A stretch of 35,308 nt of DNA from Pseudobacteriovorax antillogorgiicola. Lineage in GTDB: Bacteria; Bdellovibrionota_B; Oligoflexia; Oligoflexales; CAIYRB01. The position numbers were made by a program, and so were the translations under genes. Positions 22,519 through 31,830 of this stretch are shown one piece after another. How positions within the stretch are numbered: position 1 is the stretch's first letter; each line of letters begins with the position of its first letter. The DNA lies in assembly GCA_945862295.1 (NCBI GenBank), contig CAMAXT010000021.1, positions 1-35,308 on the forward strand, in the 5' to 3' direction. The notes beneath the pieces were generated by a model. The model was given only the letters and a program-made list of their open reading frames with translations, was not told the origin of the DNA and did not search any database.

Positions 22519-24654
22519 ATGTCGGCCGAAAAAAGATTTGCAAAAACTTTCAGATGGAACGCGCTGGTCCTTGGACTTTTAGGTGTGCTCTTCATTTCGT
22601 TTAGTACACCCGCAGCTGCACTTAACTGTCAGGAAGTTCGTCATCTTATTGGTTTGTACCTAAAGATGCATTTTGCAAACTCTAGCTTTGATGACGAGAT
22701 GAGTCGCAGGACGCTAGACAACTTTATTAAGTCTTGGGACCCGGGAAAAGTTTACTTCCTTAAGGCTGACGTGAAAGCCCTTGAAGATAAATACGCGACA
22801 AAACTAGATGATATGATCACTGATGCAAATTGCTCAGCGCTTGATGAAGTGATGAAGGTTTATTCAAAGCGTTTCTTTGAGCGTCAAAAAACAATTGCTC
22901 AAGCAATCGATGCTAAACACGACTTTACAGTCGATGAATATATGGATATCGACCGGAAGAAAATGGAGTTCGCGGCAACGACTGAAGAGATCAGTGAGCG
23001 CTGGCGCCAGAGAGTGAAGTTCCAACTATTGCAAATGAAATCAACTCTTGCTGATGTAAACAAAGGCCGAGAAAAGCTGCATAAACGTTATGACCTTGCT
23101 GCCAAACGCCAAAAAGAACTTTCTTCAGATGATATGTATTCGATTTTTCTTAACGGCTTCTCTTTGAGCATGGATCCGCACTCTGACTACATGTCACCGG
23201 AGCAACTAGAAGATTTTCGCATCTCAACCCGTCTTTCTTTAGAAGGGATCGGCGCGGTTCTAAGGAGTGATGACGGATTTACAATCATTCAGAGTTTGGT
23301 ACCAGGTGGAGCTGCTGCCAAAACAAGCAAAGTCAAAGTTGATGATAAGATTATCGCAGTAGCTCAAGGCAGCGATGCTTCAGTAGATGTTATCGATATG
23401 GATCTGCGTGAAGTTGTAAAACTTATTCGTGGAACTCGCGGAACGGAAGTTCGTTTAACTCTTGCGCGTGAAGAAAGTGGCAAGACGGCTCAGATTATCG
23501 TTCCAATTATTCGTGAGCAGGTTCAGTTGCAAGACCGCGCAGCTAAATCAAAAATTTACGAAGTGCTTGTAGATGAATCGAAGGAGACTAAGAGAACATT
23601 GAAAATCGGCGTCATTGATTTACCCTCATTTTACATCGACTTTGAAGGACGCCAAAACCGTGATGCAACCTTCAAAAGCTCTAGCCGCGACATGCTAAAC
23701 GAGATCAAAAAGCTAACTGCTGCCAATGTCGACGGTGTGATTGTCGATCTTCGCTCAAACGGTGGTGGATCCCTCGACGAAAGTATCGATATCGCGGGTC
23801 ACTTTTTTGATAAAGGTCCGGTCGTGCAAATCAAAGACAACCGCGGCAAAATTTTTGTCCAAGCTGACGAAGACGAAAAAACACACTACTCAGGTCCTTT
23901 AGTTGTTATGATCAACCGTCAGTCGGCAAGTGCGAGTGAAATCTTCGCTGGCGCGATTCAAGACTACAACCGCGGATTGATTGTTGGTGATACCCATACC
24001 TTTGGTAAGGGTACTGTTCAGAATTTAAATGATATCGACGAGAAACTTGGTGCTATCAAAGTTACGATTTCGAAGTTTTACCGACCAAGCGGTTCGAGTA
24101 CTCAGCTTAAAGGTGTAGAATCCGACATAGTCTTCCCAGACCTCATGGATGAGTTTGAAATCGGTGAAAAGCACTATGATTACGCTTTGCCATGGGAAAA
24201 AATCAAAACGTCATCTTACAAGACCTTTCCGCACGTAAATCCAGACATTATCAAAAAACTAGCAGACCGCAGTAAGGAACGCGTCGGCAAAGATGAAGGC
24301 TTTAAAAAAGTATTTGAAGCGATTGCTGAATTTAAAAAAGGCACCGACTCACGTTCGAAAGTTAGCCTGAAAGAAGAGGCGGCGGCTGACGCTAAAACAG
24401 CGAAAGCTGGAACAAAGCCAGATGCTAAAAAAGATGATAAGAAAGGCACTCCTCCGAAAGAAGAGATGGATGATGAAGACAAAGAGCTTTCCATAACAGA
24501 AGACTTTCATATGCAGGAAGCACTTAGGCTTTCAGCCGACTACGTCCAACTGCTTGCTAACCGTCCATTTGGCGGTCTGACCTTGCCTGAACTCGCCAAC
24601 GTCAGCGTTGCGAATCAGATCAAGCCGGACGCAAAAGTAAAAAGTTCACCTTGA
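22519..24654 (+). CDS. prc: Tail-specific periplasmic protease Prc (S41 family)
   Basis: The 711-aa precursor has a signal peptide cut after STPAAA, an N-terminal helical domain, a PDZ domain (about 240-325, LEGIGAVLRSDDGFTIIQ) and the S41 peptidase core. By alignment to E. coli Prc in memory, the catalytic residues are Ser471 (middle Ser of SASASE), Asp482 and Lys497 in TFGKGTVQ. The GVIVDLRSNGGGSLDES motif is intact. Prc trims C-termini of periplasmic proteins and helps control cell-wall hydrolases. A Lys/Ala/Asp-rich insert (about 615-655) is longer than usual. AGGAG precedes the ATG. A strong terminator follows. Confidence 0.95.
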   Translation: MSAEKRFAKTFRWNALVLGLLGVLFISFSTPAAALNCQEVRHLIGLYLKMHFANSSFDDEMSRRTLDNFIKSWDPGKVYFLKADVKALEDKYATKLDDMITDANCSALDEVMKVYSKRFFERQKTIAQAIDAKHDFTVDEYMDIDRKKMEFAATTEEISERWRQRVKFQLLQMKSTLADVNKGREKLHKRYDLAAKRQKELSSDDMYSIFLNGFSLSMDPHSDYMSPEQLEDFRISTRLSLEGIGAVLRSDDGFTIIQSLVPGGAAAKTSKVKVDDKIIAVAQGSDASVDVIDMDLREVVKLIRGTRGTEVRLTLAREESGKTAQIIVPIIREQVQLQDRAAKSKIYEVLVDESKETKRTLKIGVIDLPSFYIDFEGRQNRDATFKSSSRDMLNEIKKLTAANVDGVIVDLRSNGGGSLDESIDIAGHFFDKGPVVQIKDNRGKIFVQADEDEKTHYSGPLVVMINRQSASASEIFAGAIQDYNRGLIVGDTHTFGKGTVQNLNDIDEKLGAIKVTISKFYRPSGSSTQLKGVESDIVFPDLMDEFEIGEKHYDYALPWEKIKTSSYKTFPHVNPDIIKKLADRSKERVGKDEGFKKVFEAIAEFKKGTDSRSKVSLKEEAAADAKTAKAGTKPDAKKDDKKGTPPKEEMDDEDKELSITEDFHMQEALRLSADYVQLLANRPFGGLTLPELANVSVANQIKPDAKVKSSP

Positions 24655-24692
24655 ATAACTGATCAAAGGCTCATTTAGTCCTTGCCGGATGA

Positions 24693-24735
24693 GAAGCCGG
24701 CAATCAGAATCCTGATTGCCGGCTTCTATTTTTTT
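24693..24735 (+). terminator. Intrinsic terminator of prc
   Basis: GAAGCCGGCAATCAG and CTGATTGCCGGCTTC form a perfect 15-bp stem with an AATC loop, followed by TATTTTTTT. This is a textbook rho-independent terminator 39 nt after the prc stop. Confidence 0.95.
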
Positions 24736-24746
24736 ATCTGCGTCCC

Positions 24747-25478
24747 TTGAAAGGTCAGAATATTACTACGTCAAACAGCGAATCGCCGATCACTGCTAGC
24801 GGAAAACCATTACCTCCGAAACCAAGGTGGCGCGGCGTTTCGCACCAGTATGCTTTCTTTGTCAGCATTTTTACCGGCCTCGCTTTGATATATTTCGCCT
24901 GGATGCAAAGTGCTGAGTCTGATCGGTCGCAGCAGATTACAGCTGCCGTTGCGATTTTCGTCGCCAGTGTTTCGTTGCTGTTAGGAACAAGTGCCCTCTA
25001 TCACCGTGTGCAGTGGGGCGCAAAAGCTAGGGAGCTGATGCGGCGCTGCGACCACTCCTCTATCTATCTTCTGATCAGTGGTACATACACTCCGGTTATG
25101 CTCCTGACCTTGGAGCTTTCGACAGCACTGAAAGTTCTAGCCATAGTCTGGGGAGCTACTGTTGTTGGTATTTTCCTTGAGTTAGCGGTCAAGCGGGCCC
25201 CAAAGTGGCTGAAGGCAGGGATGTATGTCGCTATTGGTTGGGTTGGGGTAGCGGTAACGCCGCAGATATACGGCACAGCAGGCTTACTCATCGTCCTCCT
25301 TATTGCTGCCGGAGGGTGTCTCTATACAATTGGAGCTGTGATTTACGCTGTTAAAAAGCCGAATCATTACCCGTTGGTTTTCGGCTATCACGAATATTTC
25401 CATATGTTCGTCATCGCGGGTGCAATGACCCACTATGCAGTCGTCTTTATTCTCCTCGACCGGCAGATTGGATCTTAG
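24747..25478 (+). CDS. Hemolysin III (TrhA/PAQR) family membrane protein
   Basis: The 243-aa product has seven hydrophobic segments and the PAQR/HlyIII motifs: SALYHR after the second segment, [16 protein letters not shown], and [19 protein letters not shown] near the end. These carry the conserved Ser, His and Asp residues of the zinc site. Members are linked to membrane-lipid homeostasis; hemolysis is a historic name. The only usual start is a TTG at 24747, eleven nt past the prc terminator, with no ribosome binding site and no visible promoter, so start and expression are uncertain. Its end overlaps the convergent ABC permease gene by four nt. Confidence 0.88.
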   Translation: MKGQNITTSNSESPITASGKPLPPKPRWRGVSHQYAFFVSIFTGLALIYFAWMQSAESDRSQQITAAVAIFVASVSLLLGTSALYHRVQWGAKARELMRRCDHSSIYLLISGTYTPVMLLTLELSTALKVLAIVWGATVVGIFLELAVKRAPKWLKAGMYVAIGWVGVAVTPQIYGTAGLLIVLLIAAGGCLYTIGAVIYAVKKPNHYPLVFGYHEYFHMFVIAGAMTHYAVVFILLDRQIGS

Positions 25479-26236
25479 TTTTTCAGGCGGTAGCCGGTTT
25501 TAAAAATCCAGCCAACGATAGCGATACAGCCTCCGAGAAACACGGCGATCATTGTCAAACTGACTGCCAGCGAGACGTCTGAGGATTCAAAGAAGCTCCA
25601 GCGAAAACCGCTTATCAAATAAACCACCGGATTTATCATGGAAACGTTTTGCCAAAAAGGCGGAAGCATTTTTATGGAATAGAAACTTCCGCCTAAGAAA
25701 GCTAGGGGGGTAACGATTAACATCGGAATAATCTGCAATTTTTCAAAACCGTCTGCCCAGATGCCGATAATAAATCCGAACAAACTAAAGGTAACAGAGG
25801 TGAGTATGAGAAAAACGAACATCAAAAATGGATGTTTGATTTCAATAGGAACAAAAAGTCCAGCCGTCGCTAGGATGATAACACCAACAATAATGGATTT
25901 ACTTGCCGCGGCACCGACATAGCCAATAAGGATTTCAAAGTAGGAAATAGGGGCGGATAACACTTCGTAAATCGTCCCACTAAACCTTGGAAAATAAATG
26001 CCGAACGAGGCGTTGGAGATGCTCTGAGTCAGGACTGAAAGCATGATAAGGCCGGGAACAATAAACGATCCGTAGCTAATGCCTTCAACTTCAGCGATGC
26101 GTGATCCAATAGCAGATCCAAAAACCACAAAGTAAAGAACAGTTGAAATCACCGGCGAGGCGATACTTTGAAACACGGTGCGCCAGGTGCGCGCCATTTC
26201 GAAAGAATAGATTGCTTTAATTGCTTGTATATTCAT
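25475..26236 (-). CDS. yadH: ABC-2 type permease, YadH-like
   Basis: This 253-aa inner-membrane permease with about six membrane segments pairs with the ATPase encoded immediately upstream (ATGA overlap, 26233-26236). The ABC-2 signature region [21 protein letters not shown] followed by [19 protein letters not shown] is clear and matches YadH/NodJ-type exporters. The substrate is unknown; relatives export drugs or polysaccharides. It ends four nt inside the convergent HlyIII-family gene. Confidence 0.9.
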   Translation of the reverse strand: MNIQAIKAIYSFEMARTWRTVFQSIASPVISTVLYFVVFGSAIGSRIAEVEGISYGSFIVPGLIMLSVLTQSISNASFGIYFPRFSGTIYEVLSAPISYFEILIGYVGAAASKSIIVGVIILATAGLFVPIEIKHPFLMFVFLILTSVTFSLFGFIIGIWADGFEKLQIIPMLIVTPLAFLGGSFYSIKMLPPFWQNVSMINPVVYLISGFRWSFFESSDVSLAVSLTMIAVFLGGCIAIVGWIFKTGYRLKN

Positions 26237-27156
26237 GATTTATGCAACAACCCGACAAAGATGTCTTCTAGAGAGCTTTGGTGTGTGTAAAGGTCTTTAA
26301 ATTTGATGTCTGACGCAGCCATTTTAGTTATGATGCCGGCGATGCCGTTGTCTTCGACGGCACCGTCATAGGTGTAGACGAGTTTTTCACCACTAGCAGA
26401 GAGTTCTAGTTTATAAGCTGCTAACGAGGACGGAACATTCTGAATAGGAGTCTGAAGATCAAATGTTAGTTGCTTAGTGCCAAGCTTCTTCATCAGCTCT
26501 TTTTTCTGTTCGATGAGAATCAGTTCGCCCTTATTGATTACCCCGATCCGATCAGCCATTTCTTCGGCTTCTTCGATGTAGTGGGTCGTTAGAATAATTG
26601 TGACACCGCTATCTCTTAGCGCGTGCACTTGCTGCCACATTGATTTTCGCAGTTCAACATCGACGCCGGCAGTTGGCTCATCGAGAAACAGAATCCTCGG
26701 CTCATGTGATAAAGCCTTTGCAATCATGACCCGGCGCTTCATACCGCCTGACAAGGTCATGATTTTGGAATCTTTCTTACCCAGAAGTGCAAGGTCGCTC
26801 AGGACTTTTTCGATCAACGCCGGATTTTTTTGTTTGCCAAATAAACCGCGGGAAAAAGACACGGTATTCCATACAGATTCGAAAGCGTCGGTGGTGAGTT
26901 CTTGAGGAACTAGTCCGATCAAGGAGCGCGCAGCTTTATAGTCTTTTAGAATATCATGGCCATCGACTGTGACAGATCCACTCGTAGGATTAACGATCCC
27001 GCAAACTGTGCTGATCAGTGTGGTCTTGCCGGCACCGTTTGGTCCGAGCAACGCAAAAATCTCGCCACGCTTAATGTCGAGATTAATGTTTTTCAATGCT
27101 TGCAAGCCGCTTGCAAAAACTTTATTTAGATTTTTTATTGAGATAATAGTTTCCAT
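26233..27156 (-). CDS. yadG: ABC exporter ATP-binding protein, YadG-like
   Basis: The 307-aa ATPase has Walker [10 protein letters not shown] (38-46), Q-loop [25 protein letters not shown], signature LSGGMKRR (135-142), Walker [14 protein letters not shown] and switch His in [11 protein letters not shown]. The Q-loop block is nearly diagnostic for YadG. The start is ATG; no strong ribosome binding site is visible. A -10-like TATAAT lies 49 nt upstream at 27205-27210, so the pair may have its own promoter or be read from the operon upstream (57-nt gap). Confidence 0.93.
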   Translation of the reverse strand: METIISIKNLNKVFASGLQALKNINLDIKRGEIFALLGPNGAGKTTLISTVCGIVNPTSGSVTVDGHDILKDYKAARSLIGLVPQELTTDAFESVWNTVSFSRGLFGKQKNPALIEKVLSDLALLGKKDSKIMTLSGGMKRRVMIAKALSHEPRILFLDEPTAGVDVELRKSMWQQVHALRDSGVTIILTTHYIEEAEEMADRIGVINKGELILIEQKKELMKKLGTKQLTFDLQTPIQNVPSSLAAYKLELSASGEKLVYTYDGAVEDNGIAGIITKMAASDIKFKDLYTHQSSLEDIFVGLLHKS

Positions 27157-27204
27157 GAGCGGAGTATACCCTGCACCTGCCGGGAGGTTCTATAGAAAAG
27201 AGGT

Positions 27205-27210
27205 ATTATA
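27205..27210 (-). promoter_or_regulatory. -10-like element before yadGH
   Basis: The minus strand reads TATAAT here, in the 57-nt gap before the ATPase gene. The -35 region (within the preceding gene) matches poorly. It is a possible internal promoter that would separate yadGH from the operon upstream. Confidence 0.35.
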
Positions 27211-27213
27211 AGA

Positions 27214-28278
27214 CTACTTCTGTTTCCAGATAAAACCATCGATGATGTAGTGAGTTGCCTGCGGAACAGCCAATAACGGAACTGCTATAGATAAAATTAG
27301 GTGGTTGCTGATATGTGGTAAAGCGTCAAAGCCAGGAAAAAACAATCCGTGCTCTTTAAAAATTAGACCAGACCAAAGACCTTCCTCAAACCAAGCTAGA
27401 GCAATAATTAGGGGAAGCATTGCCGTAATTGATATCTTTAGACGCGGTACAGTTTGTATATTCGGTCCATGCTCGATGAATCGTTGAGCATGATGCTTAT
27501 CCTGCTGTTCTGTCATCCAAACAAGGCCAAGATAAGGTATGCCGTGTGCAACTACGTTAGTGATTGTAAACACAGCATCGGAGTTAAAGTGCACGATGCC
27601 AAAATACCAAGAGAGAGCCGTGCCAAGGACGATCAGTACTTTCGGCAGGTTTATAAATTTCGTGGAAAAAATCACCCAGCATTCTTTCAGCGACCATATC
27701 GCCCATGTGGCGTAAAGGCAAATTAAAATCATGGCGGCGAGTTCGGGGTTGGCGGTAATAAGAAAATCGCCTTTTATCAACCAATTGAAAGTTCTGTCGC
27801 CGGCTAAGTGCCACCATATAACAGGAAGAACAGTGCACCCGTAGACCATTAGTTTATCGATGTTCACTAACAAAGGCCGTTGAAGTTTTTCTGCTCTACT
27901 ATAGATCCGTAGAAAACCGTATTGTTGACGAACGAAATGAAACACTGCCGCGTAGGCGAGTATAGACCAAAACAAGACGGCATTTGTGCTGAAAAGAAGA
28001 ATGCCAACAACCAGGACTGCAACCGGAATTGTTAAGAAAAGACTTTTGCGCGCGGCAAACTCACTGCTTCGGAAGTAGGTTTTAAAAAGCGTGCTATAAA
28101 CATGCGCGACATCAATCCCGACGACTAGCAGCAGCCAAACCCATGGAGGCGTTTCGTTTGTAGGCGCGTAGGCATGCCAAAGAAGGGCGGCGATTACGGC
28201 GATAAACGCCGGAGCTAAAATTAGCGCGCTGTCGAACGCAGCGTTTCTGATCCAGGGCTGTTGCTTAGACCCAGTCAT
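27214..28278 (-). CDS. His-rich polytopic membrane protein of the polyamine-type operon
   Basis: I do not recognise this 354-aa protein with certainty. It has about nine hydrophobic segments and ordered polar motifs inside or next to them: GIDVAHVYSTLFKTYF, VFHFVRQQYGFLRIYSR, NVVAHGIPYLGLVW, QQDKHHAQRF and THYIIDGFIWK. Repeated His and Arg at membrane edges suggest a metal-dependent membrane enzyme (desaturase, hydroxylase or Brp/Blh-like) or a transporter; this is a guess from residue pattern. The ATG overlaps the stop of the flavoprotein gene (ATGA), so the two are translationally coupled. It is the last gene of the operon. Confidence 0.7.
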   Translation of the reverse strand: MTGSKQQPWIRNAAFDSALILAPAFIAVIAALLWHAYAPTNETPPWVWLLLVVGIDVAHVYSTLFKTYFRSSEFAARKSLFLTIPVAVLVVGILLFSTNAVLFWSILAYAAVFHFVRQQYGFLRIYSRAEKLQRPLLVNIDKLMVYGCTVLPVIWWHLAGDRTFNWLIKGDFLITANPELAAMILICLYATWAIWSLKECWVIFSTKFINLPKVLIVLGTALSWYFGIVHFNSDAVFTITNVVAHGIPYLGLVWMTEQQDKHHAQRFIEHGPNIQTVPRLKISITAMLPLIIALAWFEEGLWSGLIFKEHGLFFPGFDALPHISNHLILSIAVPLLAVPQATHYIIDGFIWKQK

Positions 28279-29909
28279 ACCTCATGCCTGGATCGTTGTA
28301 GTGCCTTAATCGCTGCTTGAACACCTTGGTACTGAGCTTCTTCAAAGAGTGACATGCCACTGAGATCAGAATGAGCAAAATGAATCCTACCAAGAGGCTT
28401 TAAAGCTTCCTGGCGATCGGTACTTGTAATGAAGCCCGGTGTTGGTCTAATCATACCGTGTGGCCATAGCCAAATTTCGATTGCCGCGATAGAACCGGCA
28501 ATGGTCGGATGCATCGCTGATAGGTCTTTTACAATATGGTTTCGCCATGATTCAAGCGGCATATCAAAGAGAGCAGCACGGGCGACATGTGGCTCAATCT
28601 CAGTCACTGGCAAGTAATAAGTGATGTTTACTGGTCCAGGTACCGCATTCAAAGTTTGATGATTCGCAACGACATAGCCGAGGGAGTGACTGTTTTGAGA
28701 AACATTATCCCACGAGACCGGCACTCCCGCAGCAAGGGCTTTTATATCGTTTATTTTAATGTTTGCGACTAACCAGGGACTGTAACTAAACGCATCTAAA
28801 AATTTTGGCCGTTGCTGCCGCCGCTCGGCGATGACGCGGGCGCAGACAAATTGTGGCAAGGCGCAAATCACAGCCTTTGATTCAAAAGCGTACGAGTCAA
28901 TCGGCGCACCGAAAGAACCTTTTTCTGACAACTGGTATACTGTTTTTGTTTCATGCTTATTTTGCGAAATATCTTTAACGGCTGCTCCCGTTATGAGGTG
29001 GTCTTTCAAATAGTCGGTCAAGTATGAGACAACATGGCCGATGCCATCAGGCCAGGTTACAATTTCGCCGCCGTTGCCATGACGAGCATTGAAGTAGTGC
29101 AGTAATGCCCATGCGGATGTTTTTTCAAGATTGGAGCCGAAATCATCTCGGCAGCAGTAGTTGAGATACCAGGCTAGATGCTTTGAATCCATTCCCTTGG
29201 AGTTTAAAAGTTCTTGCACCGACATGCCGTCAAATTTTGTAAATTCTGGGTCTTTTGATGACAAAGCCGCAGGCGAGGCAAAGGCGTAGCGACCATCCTT
29301 GCCTTTCTTGCCAGCGAAAGATGTCGCGAACTCTTGAAATGCTTGAATTTGGTCGAGTTCAGTTTGCTGGACACCCAAATTAGGGATAATCGACTCCTGC
29401 CAAACTCCTTGGCTAAGAAGGCGCTCCTTTGGCGTATGGCAAGCGGCGAATTCATCGATGATCGCCAGTGCTGCGGCGTCGTAACCTTTGATGATGCCCA
29501 TGTCCTCAAAGAGAGTCCTTAGGTAGACGGCTTCCGGACCTGGCATAGGGATATAGTGCGCCCCTAATGGGTAGGGCGAAATCTCATTGCTCTTTGCTCG
29601 GGCGTTGCCGCCAGCGTCATGTTCGAGCTCGAGGATGACGAAGTCGGTAAAACCGCTTTTTTTTAGCCACCAACCTGCAGAGAGACCGGCGACTCCACCA
29701 CCAGCGATGACTATGCCGTGTTGTTTGGTTGATGCTAATGTTTGATCTGGATTGAATTTATGATGACCCGCTGAAACATTTGGCCCAGCAATTGAGATTT
29801 TAATGCGATCAAGTGCTCGGCTTTTTTTGGACCAAAAAGCCAATGACCCGATTACTCCGCCGAGGACTCCCACGCTGCCAAGAAATTTTCGTCTCGTGCT
29901 AGTGAGCAT
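28275..29909 (-). CDS. Tat-exported FAD-dependent amine-oxidase-like oxidoreductase
   Basis: The 544-aa protein begins with a twin-arginine signal (STRRKFLGSVGVLGG). After about 60 residues comes the FAD Rossmann motif IVIAGGGVAGLSAGWWL followed by FVILELEHDAGGNA, as in flavin amine oxidases and carotenoid-type desaturases. The GHVVSYLTDYL and KAVICALPQFVCARVI segments fit the same fold, and GRIHFAHSDLSGMSLFEEAQYQGV is the typical C-terminal FAD-binding end. It should bind FAD in the cytoplasm and be exported folded by Tat. It overlaps the aminopropyltransferase gene by 11 nt, which suggests that a polyamine or polyamine-modified molecule is its substrate (inference). Confidence 0.87.
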   Translation of the reverse strand: MLTSTRRKFLGSVGVLGGVIGSLAFWSKKSRALDRIKISIAGPNVSAGHHKFNPDQTLASTKQHGIVIAGGGVAGLSAGWWLKKSGFTDFVILELEHDAGGNARAKSNEISPYPLGAHYIPMPGPEAVYLRTLFEDMGIIKGYDAAALAIIDEFAACHTPKERLLSQGVWQESIIPNLGVQQTELDQIQAFQEFATSFAGKKGKDGRYAFASPAALSSKDPEFTKFDGMSVQELLNSKGMDSKHLAWYLNYCCRDDFGSNLEKTSAWALLHYFNARHGNGGEIVTWPDGIGHVVSYLTDYLKDHLITGAAVKDISQNKHETKTVYQLSEKGSFGAPIDSYAFESKAVICALPQFVCARVIAERRQQRPKFLDAFSYSPWLVANIKINDIKALAAGVPVSWDNVSQNSHSLGYVVANHQTLNAVPGPVNITYYLPVTEIEPHVARAALFDMPLESWRNHIVKDLSAMHPTIAGSIAAIEIWLWPHGMIRPTPGFITSTDRQEALKPLGRIHFAHSDLSGMSLFEEAQYQGVQAAIKALQRSRHEV

Positions 29910-31398
29910 ATTCGGACCATTCGGATTCGAAGTGTCGCACCAGGATTTGGTTGTTCAAGCGGTTGACGCCGGACTCGATACGCGCCATGTCGGGCGGAAA
30001 GACCAGCATTGTTTTCATTACTTCAGCAGATAGAAATTTTAAACCTTCGGGGTAAACTGCCCGGTCAAATACTGGCTCAGAGAAACTGCCGATGATATAG
30101 CCCCATTCGCCAAAGGAAGGGACATAGGCATGATAGGGAGTGGTGATGAAGCCTGCGTCTTCGATTGTTTCCACTATACACCAGAATGATTTTCTAGCTG
30201 CCACTGGCGATGTGCTCTGCACCGCGAATGCACCCTCTGGATGCAGATGGCTTCTAAGTTGGCTGTAGAAAGCTGTCGAATAGAGCTTTCCTAAGGAGAA
30301 ATTCGACGGATCTGGAAAGTCAATGATAACGAGATCAAATACTTGGTTGGTTTTTCGCAGCCAGGTAAACGCGTCATCATTGATTACCGTCATCTTGCGC
30401 GACTTCAAAGAATCTCTGTTTAGGTCGATTAGTATTTCTTGGGAGGCGAAAAGATCGGTTAATTCTTTGTCAAGATCGACCAGGGTGATGGACTCGACGT
30501 CTGGATACTTTAGCAGTTCTCTCGCTGCAAGGCCGTCCCCTCCGCCAAGAATAAGTACTTTGCCTCGTAGTTTGTGTTGACTAACCAGAGGGTGAACGAG
30601 CGCTTCGTGATAGCGGTATTCATCCCTTGAACTGAACTGGAGGTTGCCGTTTAAAAATAAACGCAACTCATTTGCGTCTTTTGTTAAAACCAGCCGCTGG
30701 TATGGTGACGATTTCGAATAGATGACATTGCCTTGATAGATGTTGGTTTCACTCCAGGCTAGCAGATGGTCAGATCCGACAAAGCCTGCAACCAGCAGGA
30801 ATAAGCATGTAAGGCCCGAACTGAGAAGTCCCGTTCGACCTTTAAGTTCGTCTTTAAATGCTTGAATGGCCCAAATCGCCACAGCGACGTTGATAATGCC
30901 AAACAGAAATGAGGTGCGGATCAGCCCTAACTTGGGAGCAAGAACCAGTGGAAATAGCAGTGAAGCAAACAACGCTCCAATATAATCAAATGTAAAAACC
31001 TTAGCGACCAGATCCTTGAATGGCAGATTTTCTTTCAGGATGCGCATAACAATCGGAATCTCGATGCCGACTAAAATTCCGGTCACAAGTACTAGACTGT
31101 ATAAACAGATACGAAAATGTTCGACCCAGTCGAAGAGGAGAAAAAGTATCGCTGCGGAAAAACCGCCGACCATGCCAACCAAAAGTTCGATTGTTACAAA
31201 CATTTTGAGTAGATTGCGGTCGAGGTACTTCGATAAATGACTTCCGATACCCATGGCAAAGAGGTAGGTGCCAATGATCGTTGAAAACTGCGTCACAGAG
31301 TCACCTAGAAGGTAACTAGCTACCGTTCCGGCAATCAGCTCATAAATCAGGCCGCAAATAGCGACGAAAAATATGGAGTATAAAAGGGTCTTTTGCAA
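29899..31398 (-). CDS. speE: Membrane-embedded spermidine synthase-like aminopropyltransferase
   Basis: The 499-aa product has about seven N-terminal membrane segments (about 1-215) fused to a soluble spermidine-synthase domain (about 225-490). In the latter, YQRLVL, LRLFLNGNLQFSSRDEYRYHEALVHP, LILGGGDGLAARELLKYP, LVDLD and NDDAFTWLR are standard. DFPDPSNFSLGKLYS carries the catalytic-region Asp residues. These enzymes transfer an aminopropyl group from decarboxylated SAM to a diamine or other amine. No SAM decarboxylase gene lies in the window. The membrane fusion places the reaction at the inner membrane. The start is TTG. It sits between DUF350 and the exported flavoprotein, overlapping the latter. 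Confidence 0.9.
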   Translation of the reverse strand: MQKTLLYSIFFVAICGLIYELIAGTVASYLLGDSVTQFSTIIGTYLFAMGIGSHLSKYLDRNLLKMFVTIELLVGMVGGFSAAILFLLFDWVEHFRICLYSLVLVTGILVGIEIPIVMRILKENLPFKDLVAKVFTFDYIGALFASLLFPLVLAPKLGLIRTSFLFGIINVAVAIWAIQAFKDELKGRTGLLSSGLTCLFLLVAGFVGSDHLLAWSETNIYQGNVIYSKSSPYQRLVLTKDANELRLFLNGNLQFSSRDEYRYHEALVHPLVSQHKLRGKVLILGGGDGLAARELLKYPDVESITLVDLDKELTDLFASQEILIDLNRDSLKSRKMTVINDDAFTWLRKTNQVFDLVIIDFPDPSNFSLGKLYSTAFYSQLRSHLHPEGAFAVQSTSPVAARKSFWCIVETIEDAGFITTPYHAYVPSFGEWGYIIGSFSEPVFDRAVYPEGLKFLSAEVMKTMLVFPPDMARIESGVNRLNNQILVRHFESEWSEYAH

Positions 31399-31423
31399 AG
31401 ATGCACTCTTTCGCGCTAGATGA

Positions 31424-31642
31424 TTAACCGTGAATAGCTGCGCTAATGATCAGCGAGATTCCAATTGCAATCGATCCCATCAAGATGGCAATCGCCATAT
31501 TGCGTTCTTCGATAAGTTCCTTCCATAGATTACCAGGGGTTAGTTTGTCGACTAGCACAAATCCAACGAGGTAGATCACTAAGCCGATCCCGGAATAGAC
31601 CATTGATCCTAGAAAATTTTTAAAAAGTAGTGCCTGATCCAT
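31424..31642 (-). CDS. DUF350 membrane protein
   Basis: The 72-aa product has two hydrophobic helices separated by KLTPGNLWKELIEERNMAIAI, where the TP and the N-x-A core match DUF350 (E. coli YjfL-like). DUF350 proteins are small inner-membrane proteins of unknown function that often accompany DUF4178 and polyamine-enzyme genes. Most DUF350 proteins carry more than one such unit; this one has a single unit. GGGAG precedes the ATG. It lies 14 nt after the small 55-aa protein gene and 25 nt before the aminopropyltransferase gene. Confidence 0.85.
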   Translation of the reverse strand: MDQALLFKNFLGSMVYSGIGLVIYLVGFVLVDKLTPGNLWKELIEERNMAIAILMGSIAIGISLIISAAIHG

Positions 31643-31656
31643 TGTTGTCTCCCTAG

Positions 31657-31824
31657 CTATTTATGAAAATAAAATCCTGATCTCGAATAACGTCCAGTTT
31701 GGACCTTTGGAAAAATGTTATCGACGATGTCGTATCCGCGAAAATTTGCCCACGAAACAAAAAAAACTAACAGCGCGCCGAATACTAAGTAAAGTTTTGC
31801 CACGTTGCTTCTGAAGCCTCCCAC
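31657..31824 (-). CDS. Small (55-aa) single-span membrane protein
   Basis: A GTG-initiated frame fills the gap between the second DUF4178 gene and the DUF350 gene. It encodes one membrane helix (KLYLVFGALLVFFVSWANF) followed by a polar, aromatic tail with GYDIVDNIFPK and GRYSRSGFYFHK. A second GTG at 31803 is preceded at a distance by GGGAGG and would give 48 aa. The position, co-orientation and sensible composition argue that it is real. The sequence resembles nothing I can name. It is probably a subunit of the same envelope system as DUF350. Confidence 0.65.
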   Translation of the reverse strand: MGGFRSNVAKLYLVFGALLVFFVSWANFRGYDIVDNIFPKVQTGRYSRSGFYFHK

Positions 31825-31830
31825 GAAGTT

